39,686 bases of DNA, from the NCBI GenBank assembly GCA_017552985.1, contig JAFZNO010000095.1, positions 1 to 39,686 of the forward strand, in the 5' to 3' direction. This DNA comes from Lachnospiraceae bacterium. Its GTDB lineage: Bacteria > Bacillota > Clostridia > Lachnospirales > Lachnospiraceae. Shown here piece after piece: positions 14,302-22,705 of this stretch (its first letter is position 1; each line of letters begins with the position of its first letter). The position numbers and the translations under genes are program-made. Below the pieces are notes generated by a model. That model was not told the DNA's origin and did not search any database. It saw only the letters and a list, made by a program, of their open reading frames with translations.

Positions 14302-15426
14302 TTAGAGCCCAAATTCCGCCCCCTGATCGGGATACCATTCCCTGGTTGAAATCCCGCAATGAACCGGGAAGGATTCCTCCGCGGAACCGTATGCGTTCGG
14401 GAAAGAAATGCCCATGTCCTGGAAGAACTGAACCGTTTCCATCGAGCATGGCGCCGTTCCGCAGCCGAGCACGTGGATGTTTCGTCCAAATTCCGAGGCA
14501 TAGAAGGGTCTCATCAAAAGCTTCATCTGATATCCCGTATGCCTGCGCAGATAGGACGTAACGCCCCTGCAGCTTGCATAAAGCATCCTGACGCCCCTGG
14601 AACGCTTGGAAATCTCTTCCTCCATCTTCTTCCGGATGGCGTCATACGACTTCGGGATCATCACCAGGTGCGTCGGTTCGTAAGTCCGGAGCCCCATCAT
14701 AAGATCCTCTGCGCTGAATTCCGGAATAAACGCCATCTCCGAACCGAGCTGAAAATTAATAAAGAGCATGGTATAACCTGCATCCTGCGTCTGGGGCAAA
14801 ACGTGTAAAAAGCGGCTGTGATCATCATATGCCGCATGGGTTGCAGCCGTGTCGGCCGAATGCATCATTGCCTGATATGTGATCTCCGATCCCTTTTTAC
14901 ATGCCACGTCACCGGAGGAAAAAATAATGGCCATGACGTTTTCATCTCCGTGCTCAACGATTTTCTCCCTCTCCTTCCGCTCCGGATTCAGCAAACCAAA
15001 ATCCATCTGGTCGGAAATCAAGCTGAATACGGGAACGGATGCGCGAAGCTCCCTGTCCAAAAGGGCGTATCTCTCCTCTGCGATCACAACCGCTGACGGT
15101 TCCACGTAACGAAGGAGCTTATTCTGTTCTTCCACCGGCAGGGAAATGTCCGGCAAAACAGCCACGTAGCCCAGATAAGATAAGGCGAGCAGCATCATCG
15201 CACTCTGTGCCGAAGGTCTGGCAAGCACTGCAACGCGTTCCGTCTTTCCGATTCCCTGCGCCGCGAGCGCTTCCCCCACCTGCGTCGTCATCTCGCGAAG
15301 CTGCCCGTAGGTGTACCTCTCCGCATACTTTTCCGATAAATAATCAACGATCGCCGTCTTCTCCTCATATTTCTGAAACACGGCATCCATCCGCTTTATA
15401 AAATCTTCCCGCATATATGTTTTCAT
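14302..15426 (-). CDS. C-terminally truncated AMP-binding (adenylate-forming) protein
   Basis: 374 residues with the N-terminal domain of the acyl-CoA synthetase/NRPS adenylation superfamily: YTYGQLREMTTQVGEALAAQ, RVAVLARPSAQSAMMLLALS, a degenerate A3 phosphate loop (IIFSSGDVACKKGSEIT in place of TSGTTGxPKG), an A4-like region and A5 YGSAEES. It stops about 20 residues after A5, so the ribose-binding Asp (A7), hinge (A8) and catalytic Lys (A10) are missing, and no continuation is present in any frame in the 40 nt before the next gene. Start ATG 15426 has GGAG 7 nt upstream; ATG 15432 is too close to it. Probably not a working ligase; possibly a binding-only pseudoenzyme. Confidence 0.7.
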   Translation of the reverse strand: MKTYMREDFIKRMDAVFQKYEEKTAIVDYLSEKYAERYTYGQLREMTTQVGEALAAQGIGKTERVAVLARPSAQSAMMLLALSYLGYVAVLPDISLPVEEQNKLLRYVEPSAVVIAEERYALLDRELRASVPVFSLISDQMDFGLLNPERKEREKIVEHGDENVMAIIFSSGDVACKKGSEITYQAMMHSADTAATHAAYDDHSRFLHVLPQTQDAGYTMLFINFQLGSEMAFIPEFSAEDLMMGLRTYEPTHLVMIPKSYDAIRKKMEEEISKRSRGVRMLYASCRGVTSYLRRHTGYQMKLLMRPFYASEFGRNIHVLGCGTAPCSMETVQFFQDMGISFPNAYGSAEESFPVHCGISTREWYPDQGAEFGL

Positions 15427-15450
15427 TGTCATTCTCCGTCTTAAGTTTCT

Positions 15451-15696
15451 TTAGTCCATCATCATGGCATCCAAGAGTTCGTCACAGGTCGCATTTATGA
15501 CGTGCGTTCCGTCCGACCATACAATCCTGTCTCCGCAGGCCTTGGCCGTTGCGAAAAAGCCCACGTCCGTCAGCCGCGAAAACCGCAATGTTTTCACCCG
15601 CTTTATCATGTTCACGACCGCAACGCTGCCGTTCTTAAACTGCAGGACCAAAAGAAATCCGGGAAGCGGCGTTACTTCACTTAAAATCTCCTCCAT
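15451..15696 (-). CDS. DUF2442-like small protein
   Basis: 81 residues. The layout (VTPLPGFLLVLQFKNGSVAV, IKRVKTLRFSRLTDVGFFAT, DRIVWSDGTHVINATCDELL) matches DUF2442 proteins, which have a strand-rich core with an F.NG turn and a final W..G..I..D.L motif. Function is unknown; some relatives are linked to toxin-antitoxin or NRPS-adjacent genes. GGAGGA precedes the ATG, and its stop is 24 nt before the AMP-binding start, so DUF2442, AMP-binding and HAD genes form one operon. Confidence 0.65.
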   Translation of the reverse strand: MEEILSEVTPLPGFLLVLQFKNGSVAVVNMIKRVKTLRFSRLTDVGFFATAKACGDRIVWSDGTHVINATCDELLDAMMMD

Positions 15697-15744
15697 TACG
15701 CGCTCCTCCTTTCTATTCCATCATACAAGCATGACGTTCATTAC

Positions 15745-15795
15745 ACATCACCCGAATGGGTAGTTTTGGGTAATTTTTTTCATCACCCATTCCCC
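15745..15795 (-). promoter_or_regulatory. Repeat-rich regulatory stretch before the DUF2442 gene
   Basis: The minus strand holds two direct copies of GGGTGATG (AATGGGTGATG and TTCGGGTGATG) plus TTACCC and CTACCCATT, so AATGGGT/ACCCATT also form an inverted repeat. This lies between the luxR terminator and the DUF2442 ribosome-binding site. It looks like an operator region; no sharp -35/-10 pair was found. Confidence 0.35.
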
Positions 15796-15824
15796 CTCCC
15801 CCAAAGGGCACACCCAAAACACGC

Positions 15825-15855
15825 AAAAAAGGCAAGGGATTGATTCTCCCTTGCC
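15825..15855 (-). terminator. Intrinsic terminator after the LuxR-family gene
   Basis: Minus strand GGCAAGGGA, loop GAATCAA, TCCCTTGCC followed by TTTTTT; perfect 9-bp stem. Confidence 0.9.
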
Positions 15856-15898
15856 TCTTCACTCCGTGCCCGCGCACGCTCTTATTCTCATCACGCGG

Positions 15899-18355
15899 TT
15901 ATCTTAACATGTCCACCAGCTTGCTTCTTCTGTCAATGTTCATCTTCTGGAAGGCGATCTTCAGGTGATGCTTCACCGTGTTCTCCGAAATATTGAGGCG
16001 CCTTGCGATCTCTTTATTATGCAGTCCCTTTGCCGCAAGCTCCGCAACCTCCCGCTCGCGGTCCGTCAGTTCTTCCTCCTCCGGGCCCTGCTCCTCCAGC
16101 ATGGCAAAGACGTGGCTCTCGTCCGCCCGGTTATACCGCACGTCCAGCGCCTTGATCTCGCGGATGGTCTGGGCATGCTTTGAGGCGATGCCCGGCATCA
16201 AAAACAGCACTTGGAAATACTTCCTAAAGCAAGCCAGGAAGGTGTAATTCTTATCCTGCCCCGCCAGTGAGAGGGACTTATCCAAATACTCCGACGCCTT
16301 CACGAGCCTTCCAATCGCCAGATAGCAGAGCGCAAGACCGCAGTACATGAAATTCCGCGTGGACGTGGAGATCAGCCTCTCATCCAGGCTTAGGGATGCT
16401 TCCACGGAGGCGATCGCCTTGCTGTACTCCTTTTTCAGGAGAAGATCCGTGATCCTGCAGGTCTTAATCATAAAGGTGGTGAAGGTCAGGTCAGACAGCT
16501 GGTCCGCCTCCCCCTGGGTCCACAGGGCAGAGCGTCCCGTCTCCATCATCAGGCCCAACAGATATCCGCGCACCGTCTCCACCATGTAGACGTTCAGCAT
16601 TTTCCCTTGCAGGAAGGGGAAGCCCTGTGCCTTGTTCTCCAGGTAATCTATGGCCTTCTGCAGCCCCAGCATGTTGGAGCGGTAAATGGAATTGATGCCG
16701 AGAAGCAACGCCGCGCCATAGGCTGCCGGCGCATTACCGGCCTGCTCCGCCAGGAACGCCGCCTTGTATGCCTGGATGTCCGATTCCTCAAACCTTCCCT
16801 GCACGGAATATGCCTCGCCGCGGTAGATCTCGGCCGCGCCAGCCGCATGATCATTCGTGAGCCGGTTGTAAAGCTTCATCACGCGGTCCATCACGTCCGC
16901 CGTCTCCAGCATGGTCCCCGGCTTGGAATACAGCAGATACCACATGGAGGTGCAGCCAAACAGGAAGGGCTCCTCCTTTACAAACAGCTCCGACGAACGA
17001 TCCAGCAATTCCTCCGCCCGCTGATATTTCTTTTCCATCTTTTCCAGATCCGGGAAATCGCTAAAGGCATCCAGCAGATACCATTCCCCCAGCAGCTGCT
17101 CGTCGCCAAGCCCCTCTAACAATCCATGGATCCGCTTCATCTGCGTCTCAAACTCCTGAAACTGACAGCCCGCGTACAATCCATAGCAAAGTCTCAAAAG
17201 GGACAGTGGATATTTCTTCTGAATCTCCTCCGGGCAGCGCCGCAACACGGTCTTCGCCAGCGTAGCATAAGAGGCGCCGTCAAAATCCTCCGTGATCAGG
17301 CATACCAGCCGGCACTTTAGAATGCTCTCATCGTCATCCGCGTGAAAGAAACAGTTGACGGCCGCCCGGTCCATGCCGTTCTTTTGATATACGATGCCAG
17401 ACTTCCGGTAAACCTCCCTGCGAAAGCTCTCATCCTTCTCCAACAACTGGTTTTGCAGGAACCGGAGCAAAATTTCATGCGGATACAGTTCCCTCTTCGC
17501 CTGCTGATGGCGTACCAGCGGAATCCGCAAAAACAGTTGCCGAAGCTCCTCTCCCTGGATCTCTTCCGGCTGAAGCTCCTTCACGATTCCTTCGGAAAGC
17601 CTGTCAAACAGGCAAAACCTTAAAAGAGCTTCCTGTTGCTGAGGTTGCAGGCGCTTCCAGAAAAATTCGTGCAAAAGGTCTTCCATGTCCTTGATCTCAA
17701 CGGCTCCCGCATCCTCAGTCTCATTCTCAAGACAGAGCGCAACGGCCGCCGCCCACCCGTCAGTCCGCTGACGGATCTCCCGGATCTTCTCAGGCGTCAC
17801 CTTGGTCCCAAGCTGCCTTGCAAAGGCCTCCACGTCCCTCTCGTTCAAAAGCAGGTCCCTGCTATGGAAATAACAAATGGACCCTTCCAGGGAAGACAAA
17901 ACGTTTCTGTGGCGCCCAAAATTCTGGGAGATAAAGATCGTCCGAAGCCCGTCCCTGTCACGCTTGGCCAGGCTGTCCAAGACCTGTGGCTGCCAATTGG
18001 CAAGGGCAAACTGAAAATTGTCAAACACAAGGGTCAGCGGCTCCTTTACCTTTAACTCCATCAGGATCTTGGCCGCCTGCTCCGCATTGCTTCGGTTCAG
18101 ATATCCCAAATCCTGCAGCTTGCCCGCGGCAATCTCGTCCACCTGATGGATCTGACGGATGAACCAACGGAAACTGCTGTCAGGGAGACTCTCCACCGCC
18201 GTATACCAATAAACCGGCTCCTCGCTTCCGTCCAGGATCCTGTGCACGGCCGTGGTCTTTCCGTAACCCGCCGGCGCCTCCAATATGGAGAGCGGACAAT
18301 CCAGTATTCTATCCAGTTTTTGCAACAGTTCTTCTGAAAAATATAACTGTTCCAT
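15899..18355 (-). CDS. MalT-like LuxR-family transcriptional activator
   Basis: 818 residues: an N-terminal STAND/NB-ARC-like ATPase with Walker A EAPAGYGKTT (26-35) and Walker B LTLVFDNFQ (Asp112); a long helical middle of TPR-like repeats (about 330-720); and a C-terminal LuxR helix-turn-helix (EEELTDREREVAELAAKGLH, NKEIARRLNISENTVKHHLK). This is the architecture of MalT-type activators, which bind an inducer in the TPR part and multimerise with ATP. Inducer and targets are unknown. It is transcribed alone, divergent from the 39-aa membrane peptide, whose promoter region it could share. Confidence 0.9.
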   Translation of the reverse strand: MEQLYFSEELLQKLDRILDCPLSILEAPAGYGKTTAVHRILDGSEEPVYWYTAVESLPDSSFRWFIRQIHQVDEIAAGKLQDLGYLNRSNAEQAAKILMELKVKEPLTLVFDNFQFALANWQPQVLDSLAKRDRDGLRTIFISQNFGRHRNVLSSLEGSICYFHSRDLLLNERDVEAFARQLGTKVTPEKIREIRQRTDGWAAAVALCLENETEDAGAVEIKDMEDLLHEFFWKRLQPQQQEALLRFCLFDRLSEGIVKELQPEEIQGEELRQLFLRIPLVRHQQAKRELYPHEILLRFLQNQLLEKDESFRREVYRKSGIVYQKNGMDRAAVNCFFHADDDESILKCRLVCLITEDFDGASYATLAKTVLRRCPEEIQKKYPLSLLRLCYGLYAGCQFQEFETQMKRIHGLLEGLGDEQLLGEWYLLDAFSDFPDLEKMEKKYQRAEELLDRSSELFVKEEPFLFGCTSMWYLLYSKPGTMLETADVMDRVMKLYNRLTNDHAAGAAEIYRGEAYSVQGRFEESDIQAYKAAFLAEQAGNAPAAYGAALLLGINSIYRSNMLGLQKAIDYLENKAQGFPFLQGKMLNVYMVETVRGYLLGLMMETGRSALWTQGEADQLSDLTFTTFMIKTCRITDLLLKKEYSKAIASVEASLSLDERLISTSTRNFMYCGLALCYLAIGRLVKASEYLDKSLSLAGQDKNYTFLACFRKYFQVLFLMPGIASKHAQTIREIKALDVRYNRADESHVFAMLEEQGPEEEELTDREREVAELAAKGLHNKEIARRLNISENTVKHHLKIAFQKMNIDRRSKLVDMLR

Positions 18356-18387
18356 CAGTTTCGACCCCTTTTAGCAAATTCTAATTC

Positions 18388-18415
18388 TTGATTTTTGCGA
18401 CAAATATGATATGAT
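18388..18415 (+). promoter_or_regulatory. Promoter of the 39-aa membrane peptide
   Basis: TTGATT (18388-18393), 16-nt spacer, TATGAT (18410-18415), 68 nt before the ATG and 33 nt from the start of the divergent luxR gene. Confidence 0.6.
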
Positions 18416-18483
18416 GTAATAAGAGTTTTTAGAAGTTCAGGCATTCTGCATTCCGATTTGGAAGTAACAGAGAGGAGAACCTC

Positions 18484-18603
18484 ATGGAATTATTATTTCT
18501 TTTGGGCGGCGGACTGCTGATCATCATTATCGCAGTGGTGATCGCCGTAGTCAGTTCCGTAGTTAGCGCCGTGGCAGCAGATCAAGATGACGGAGAAGAT
18601 TGA
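18484..18603 (+). CDS. 39-aa single-span membrane peptide
   Basis: Short ORF beginning MELLFLLGGGLLIIIIAVVI and ending AVAADQDDGED. It has one strongly hydrophobic span (about residues 3-31) with a Gly-Gly-Gly start and Ala/Val/Ser-rich second half, then an acidic tail. GAGGAG precedes the ATG by 7 nt, there is a promoter at 18388-18415, and a strong terminator overlaps its last codons, so this is a self-contained one-gene transcript. No family recognised. A membrane-acting regulator or a small toxin-like peptide are possibilities. Confidence 0.75.
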   Translation: MELLFLLGGGLLIIIIAVVIAVVSSVVSAVAADQDDGED

Positions 18604-18627
18604 TAACGATCTCCGTCATCTTTTTTT
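18586..18627 (+). terminator. Terminator overlapping the 39-aa ORF end
   Basis: GATGACGGAGA (18586-18596) pairs perfectly with TCTCCGTCATC (18610-18620), then TTTTTTT. The left arm encodes the acidic tail residues DDGE. Confidence 0.92.
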
Positions 18628-18667
18628 GTTACAATCTTTCGGCACGCGCCCCTAAGCGCATTCGTCT

Positions 18668-19846
18668 TTATTCCAACTCATCCAGCGCCCCGTACGTCAC
18701 GGCCCGAAGCTTTCTTACGATCTGCACGTTTCCGAAATCTCCCCGCTGAACGAAATACAGGAATACCAGCTGGTCCTTGGGATCCATCACAACGAAGTTA
18801 CCGGTCCAGCCGTCCCATCCGAAGACACCCTCATTCCCGAACAACCCTTCCGTCACGGGATCGAGCAGCGTTCTCATAAGACATCCGTATCCAAAGCCAT
18901 CCACTGCATTCCAGTACAGATCATCCTTTTGCGCCTGCGTCAAGGCGTCCTTTTGCATAAACGCCACGGTCCTGCTCCCCAGGATCCGTCTGCCGTTATA
19001 AACGCCGCCTTGGATCATCATCTGCGCGAAGTGCGCATAATCATCCAAGGTTGAAACAAGCCCTGCGCCGCCGGATTCAAAAGCCACGTCCTCCCCGTAA
19101 TAAACGGCGAGGTGACAATCCAGGGATGGTGCGATCTTCCCCTGCTTTTGATCATAAAGATATATCTGCGCAAAGCGGTCCTTCTTCTCCTTGGGCACAA
19201 AGAATCCCGTATCCTTCATGTCCAGGGGCTCAAAGATCTCTTTTTTCAAGAACTCACCGTACCGCATTCCGGACACGGCTTCCACCATGGCACCCAGAAT
19301 GTCTGCGGACAGGCCATACATCCATTTTTCCCCAGGCTGGAAGCAGGTTGGGATCTTAGCGATCTCCCGCATATAATCCCGCGTCGTGACCGTCTCACCG
19401 TGAAGCCGCCTGTCCACCAGATCCCCGAACAGCTTCGCCATTCGCCTGCCGGGCTCATGCCCCTCGTCAGGATAGGGAATTCCCGAGTTCATGTTCAAGA
19501 GATCCCAAATGGTGATCGGACGCTTTAACGCCACCTCCTGCCCGTCTTCCCAGACTTTCGTCTCCCAAAACTCCGGAAGATAATACGCAACCGGGTCATG
19601 CAGGTCGATGAGTCCGCGCTCCGCAAGGATCATCACCGCCACGGCCGTCACCGGCTTTGTCATCGAGAACAGTCGGATCATCGTATCCCGCGCCATGGGA
19701 CGCCCCTCTTCCTTATCCGCCATGCCATAGGCCCCGTAATAGATTTCCTTCCCATTATGCAAAACCAACGCGCTGGCCCCCGGCAGATTTCCCGCCTCCA
19801 CCTCACGCCTCAGCACCTGATCCATTAGATCTTTATAATTCTTCAT
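18668..19846 (-). CDS. Serine hydrolase, class C beta-lactamase/esterase-like
   Basis: 392 residues with the penicillin-binding fold of class C beta-lactamase-like esterases: SxxK motif SMTK (Ser61, Lys64), Tyr motif WMYGLSAD (Tyr177) and a late WDGWTG segment in place of KTG/HxG. There is no signal peptide, so it is probably cytoplasmic and an esterase or peptidase rather than an antibiotic-resistance enzyme. ATG 19846 is used because AAAGGAG precedes it; an upstream GTG-type extension to 19885 has no ribosome-binding site and overlaps the GH51 terminator. It is a single gene lying after the GH51 gene. Confidence 0.88.
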   Translation of the reverse strand: MKNYKDLMDQVLRREVEAGNLPGASALVLHNGKEIYYGAYGMADKEEGRPMARDTMIRLFSMTKPVTAVAVMILAERGLIDLHDPVAYYLPEFWETKVWEDGQEVALKRPITIWDLLNMNSGIPYPDEGHEPGRRMAKLFGDLVDRRLHGETVTTRDYMREIAKIPTCFQPGEKWMYGLSADILGAMVEAVSGMRYGEFLKKEIFEPLDMKDTGFFVPKEKKDRFAQIYLYDQKQGKIAPSLDCHLAVYYGEDVAFESGGAGLVSTLDDYAHFAQMMIQGGVYNGRRILGSRTVAFMQKDALTQAQKDDLYWNAVDGFGYGCLMRTLLDPVTEGLFGNEGVFGWDGWTGNFVVMDPKDQLVFLYFVQRGDFGNVQIVRKLRAVTYGALDELE

Positions 19847-19870
19847 CTTTATTTCTCCTTTAAACCACGC

Positions 19871-19916
19871 AAAAACACCTGCCATCCATTAATATCACTA
19901 TAATGGATGACAGGTG
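19871..19916 (-). terminator. Intrinsic terminator after the GH51 gene
   Basis: Minus strand CACCTG.CATCCATTA...TAATGGATG.CAGGTG, a stem of about 16 bp with one mismatch (19876-19916), followed by TTTTT. Confidence 0.9.
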
Positions 19917-19932
19917 CTTCGGTCAACGGATT

Positions 19933-21435
19933 TTATTTTTTCAGCGTAATCTCAAGCAGCACAACGCTTCTTGCGGGAAGCTCGAAGGAAAGGCCGTCCT
20001 TGGTGACGGTAACGGCGTCGAAGTCCGCACCCTGTACCTTGTTCGGAGCCTTGAAGGTGTTGTGTGCGTCCATCTTGCCAGTCACGATCTGACCCTTCAC
20101 GGACTTCACCTTACCGCTTGCGAATGCGATCTCCATGGCCTCGGAAGCATCCAGGGACAGGTTCGTCATGGTAACGTAGAGCTTGCCATTCTTGTCAACG
20201 GTCACGGACTCGGTCAGCTTCTTTGCCTTCAGGTCGCCGATGCCCGCCTCGCTGTTTCCGGTGAGGGTGGACTCTACCAGGTCATTGTCCTGATGAACCT
20301 TATACAGGTTGAATACGTGCCAGGTCGGGGTCTTGATCATCTTCTTACCCTCGGTCAGGATCACGGACTGCAGCACGTTCACCATCTGAGCGATGTTAGC
20401 CATCTTTACGCGGTCACAGTTCTTGTTGAAGAGGTTCAGGTTGATGCCGGCCACAAGCGCATCCCTGATGGTATTCTGCTGATACAGGAATCCGGGATTG
20501 GTTCCGGGCTCCACGTCATACCAGGTGCCCCACTCGTCAATGATCATGCCGATCTTCTTGTCGGGATCGAACTGATCCATGATGGCGCCGTGACGGGCGA
20601 TCAGGGTCTCCATGAACATGGTCTTCTCCATGGTGCTGTACCAGTCTTCCTTGGAGAACTCCGTTGCGGAGCCCTTCTTTACCCAGTTGCCGTAAGGCAC
20701 GGTGTAATAGTGCAGGGAGAGACCGTTCATGTAGCCGAAGCCATGATCAAAGCAGGTCTCCAGCACCTTCTCAGTCCAATGATAATCCCCGCCGTTCGCG
20801 CCGCACGCGATCTTTGCGATGGGATGTTCATGGTCATAATTGCGGATATAGGTCTGATATCTGCGGAACAGGTCTCCGTAATACTCGGGACGCATGTTGC
20901 CGCCGCAGCCCCAGTTCTCGTTGCCAACGCCAAAATAATCAACCGTCCATGGCTCCTCATGACCATTTTCCTTACGCTGGTCAGCCATGGGGGACACGCC
21001 CTTAAAGGTCATGTACTCCACCCACTCGCTCATCTCCTGAACGGTGCCGCTTCCCACGTTGCCGTTCACGTAGGTCTTACAGCCAAGCTGGCGGCAGAGC
21101 TCCATGAATTCATGGGTACCAAAGCTGTTGTCCTCAACAACGCCGCCCCAATGGGTATTGATCATCTTCTTGCGCTTTTCCTTAGGACCGATGCCGTCCT
21201 TCCAGTGATACTCGTCTGCAAAGCAGCCGCCAGGCCAGCGAAGCACGGGAACCTTGATCTCCTTCAATGCTTCCACCACGTCCTTACGCATGCCGTTCAC
21301 GTTCGGAATGTCAGAATTCTCCCCAACGTAGATTCCCTCATAAATGCATCTTCCAAGATGCTCAGAAAAATGTCCCTGCAGTTCGGGATTTACGTGTCCC
21401 TGCTTTACCTCAGGATTAACAAATAATTTTGCCAC
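19933..21435 (-). CDS. Intracellular alpha-L-arabinofuranosidase (GH51)
   Basis: 500 residues. GH51 enzymes release arabinose from arabinoxylo- and arabino-oligosaccharides with retention. Acid/base Glu173 lies in [11 protein letters not shown], nucleophile Glu301 in [14 protein letters not shown], and [20 protein letters not shown] is the family substrate-loop signature. A C-terminal beta domain (about 380-500) follows the barrel. No signal peptide is present, so it acts on imported oligosaccharides. GTG start with AAAGGAGG 7 nt upstream. Single-gene unit with promoter 21491-21519 and flanking operators. Confidence 0.95.
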   Translation of the reverse strand: MAKLFVNPEVKQGHVNPELQGHFSEHLGRCIYEGIYVGENSDIPNVNGMRKDVVEALKEIKVPVLRWPGGCFADEYHWKDGIGPKEKRKKMINTHWGGVVEDNSFGTHEFMELCRQLGCKTYVNGNVGSGTVQEMSEWVEYMTFKGVSPMADQRKENGHEEPWTVDYFGVGNENWGCGGNMRPEYYGDLFRRYQTYIRNYDHEHPIAKIACGANGGDYHWTEKVLETCFDHGFGYMNGLSLHYYTVPYGNWVKKGSATEFSKEDWYSTMEKTMFMETLIARHGAIMDQFDPDKKIGMIIDEWGTWYDVEPGTNPGFLYQQNTIRDALVAGINLNLFNKNCDRVKMANIAQMVNVLQSVILTEGKKMIKTPTWHVFNLYKVHQDNDLVESTLTGNSEAGIGDLKAKKLTESVTVDKNGKLYVTMTNLSLDASEAMEIAFASGKVKSVKGQIVTGKMDAHNTFKAPNKVQGADFDAVTVTKDGLSFELPARSVVLLEITLKK

Positions 21436-21461
21436 GCTGTTTCCTCCTTTATTACATCGTA

Positions 21462-21472
21462 AAAACGATTTA
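21462..21472. promoter_or_regulatory. Operator-like site O1 of the GH51 gene
   Basis: AAAACGATTTA, a CG-centred near-palindrome, 19 nt downstream of the -10 and close to the ribosome-binding site. The 10-mer AAACGATTTA recurs inverted at 21538-21550 and again upstream of xylB at 32282-32291. The shape is that of LacI-family or cre-type operators. Confidence 0.5.
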
Positions 21473-21490
21473 TTTTCAATTCTTAACTAT

Positions 21491-21519
21491 ACTATATCTG
21501 TAATTTCGGAGAAATGCAA
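21491..21519 (-). promoter_or_regulatory. Promoter of the GH51 gene
   Basis: Minus strand TTGCAT (21514-21519), 17-nt spacer, TATAGT (21491-21496). Confidence 0.7.
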
Positions 21520-21537
21520 TGCTTTTTGGCAAATTTT

Positions 21538-21550
21538 ATAAATCGTTTTA
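21538..21550. promoter_or_regulatory. Operator-like site O2 of the GH51 gene
   Basis: ATAAATCGTTTTA, the inverted copy of O1, 18 nt upstream of the -35. With O1 downstream, the promoter is bracketed by two sites about 77 bp apart, a spacing that would allow a repression loop. Confidence 0.5.
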
Positions 21551-21579
21551 CCCTTTCTTGTCACGTTCCTGAAACAATC

Positions 21580-21609
21580 AAAAAAGGAGCCCTGAATCCT
21601 CAGCACTCC
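21580..21609 (-). terminator. Intrinsic terminator after the HlyD-like gene
   Basis: Minus strand GGAGTGCTGA-GGAT-TCAGGGCTCC followed by TTTTTT; two 4-bp stems around a 2x2 mismatch. Confidence 0.7.
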
Positions 21610-21621
21610 TTCCATCAAAAC

Positions 21622-22701
21622 TCAATTGATGCTCTCCAAAACGTATTGTAACACGCTCTTCCTGTCCGTGACAATCTTTACTTGGCAGAAAAGTCCGCTC
21701 ATCAGGGAAATCGTCTCGCCTTTCTTGTTGGTCAGCGTTGTCGCGTCACAGTCGATCCAGACCGGGAAATAAGACATGCCGCTGTTTTGGTCAAATTCCG
21801 CCTCCTTGGCAATCTTGCAGATGCGTCCGGTGAGGGTTCCGTATTCCGTGGAGGGGAAGGCTCCAATCTCAAACTTTACTTCCTGCCCCTCGCGGATTTT
21901 TCCAATATCAGTGTTCAGCACAATGGCCTGCGCCTGAAAGGTCTTTTGTTGTTCCGGATAAATTTGGCCAACCTGGCTGTCGGCATACAGGATCCCGCCA
22001 GTTTCTAATTTGTCTGATGCGTAAAAGTACCCATCGTCCTTCGCGCGAATGACAAATTTACCATTGACAAAATCTTCCGCAGCAATGCCCTGGGTAAGTT
22101 CCCGATACTCCTCTTCCAGCGTTTGAAGTTCTTTTTGCACGCTTGACTTTTCATTCAAAACGCTACGCGCAAACGTGATCTTGTCAGTCTTGACCTCTTC
22201 CAACTGAAGGAGAAAAAGTTTTTTCCGGATCTGGAATTCTTCAAAAAAGAGGTTGTCCTTCATGGCGTCAAGCTGCGCCGCGTCAAGCTCCTCCATCGTC
22301 ACCGCGTCGCCATTCAAAAACCCGTTATATACCTTCAGAATGGCCAGATGCTCCTGCGCTTTCCGCAGCTTTTCATAATCATCATTCATGCCATTGTCAT
22401 TTGACAGGCTTTCCAATTCCAGCAGCGCGTCACCGCTTTGCACTCTTTGTCCGTCCGAGACGCAAACCTTTGTGATCCTGGCGTTATAGTCACAATTCAC
22501 CGCCACGCGGTCCCCCGTATCCAGAATAACGCCGTCGCATTCCGTGACTTCGTCGATCTTGGAAACGGTCATCCACAGAAGGGAGATGATAGTGATTCCA
22601 AGCAAAACGTATACAAATCCCACGATCGCAGGATTTGGTTTTTTCTCATAAATCTCCGTACTTTCCGAGAGATTTTTCATGTCTATTATGATCGGTTTCA
22701 A
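21622..22701 (-). CDS. HlyD-type accessory protein of the peptide exporter
   Basis: 359 residues: short cytoplasmic N-terminus, one membrane span (PAIVGFVYVLLGITIISLLW, about 23-42), then a biotinyl-lipoyl-like hairpin split around a coiled coil (CVSDGQRVQSGDALLELES, helical region about 90-200) and a beta-barrel end. This is the membrane-fusion/accessory partner of bacteriocin-type ABC exporters. TTG start at 22701 with GGAGG 9 nt upstream, located inside the last codons of the exporter gene, so translation is coupled (4-nt gap). It ends the unit with a terminator. Confidence 0.85.
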   Translation of the reverse strand: MKPIIIDMKNLSESTEIYEKKPNPAIVGFVYVLLGITIISLLWMTVSKIDEVTECDGVILDTGDRVAVNCDYNARITKVCVSDGQRVQSGDALLELESLSNDNGMNDDYEKLRKAQEHLAILKVYNGFLNGDAVTMEELDAAQLDAMKDNLFFEEFQIRKKLFLLQLEEVKTDKITFARSVLNEKSSVQKELQTLEEEYRELTQGIAAEDFVNGKFVIRAKDDGYFYASDKLETGGILYADSQVGQIYPEQQKTFQAQAIVLNTDIGKIREGQEVKFEIGAFPSTEYGTLTGRICKIAKEAEFDQNSGMSYFPVWIDCDATTLTNKKGETISLMSGLFCQVKIVTDRKSVLQYVLESIN

Positions 22702-22705
22702 CTCG

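Noticed and set aside
19903-21426. 507-codon plus-strand open frame opposite the arabinofuranosidase
   Set aside because: Antisense to a complete GH51 enzyme with both catalytic Glu residues; it spans the GH51 terminator.
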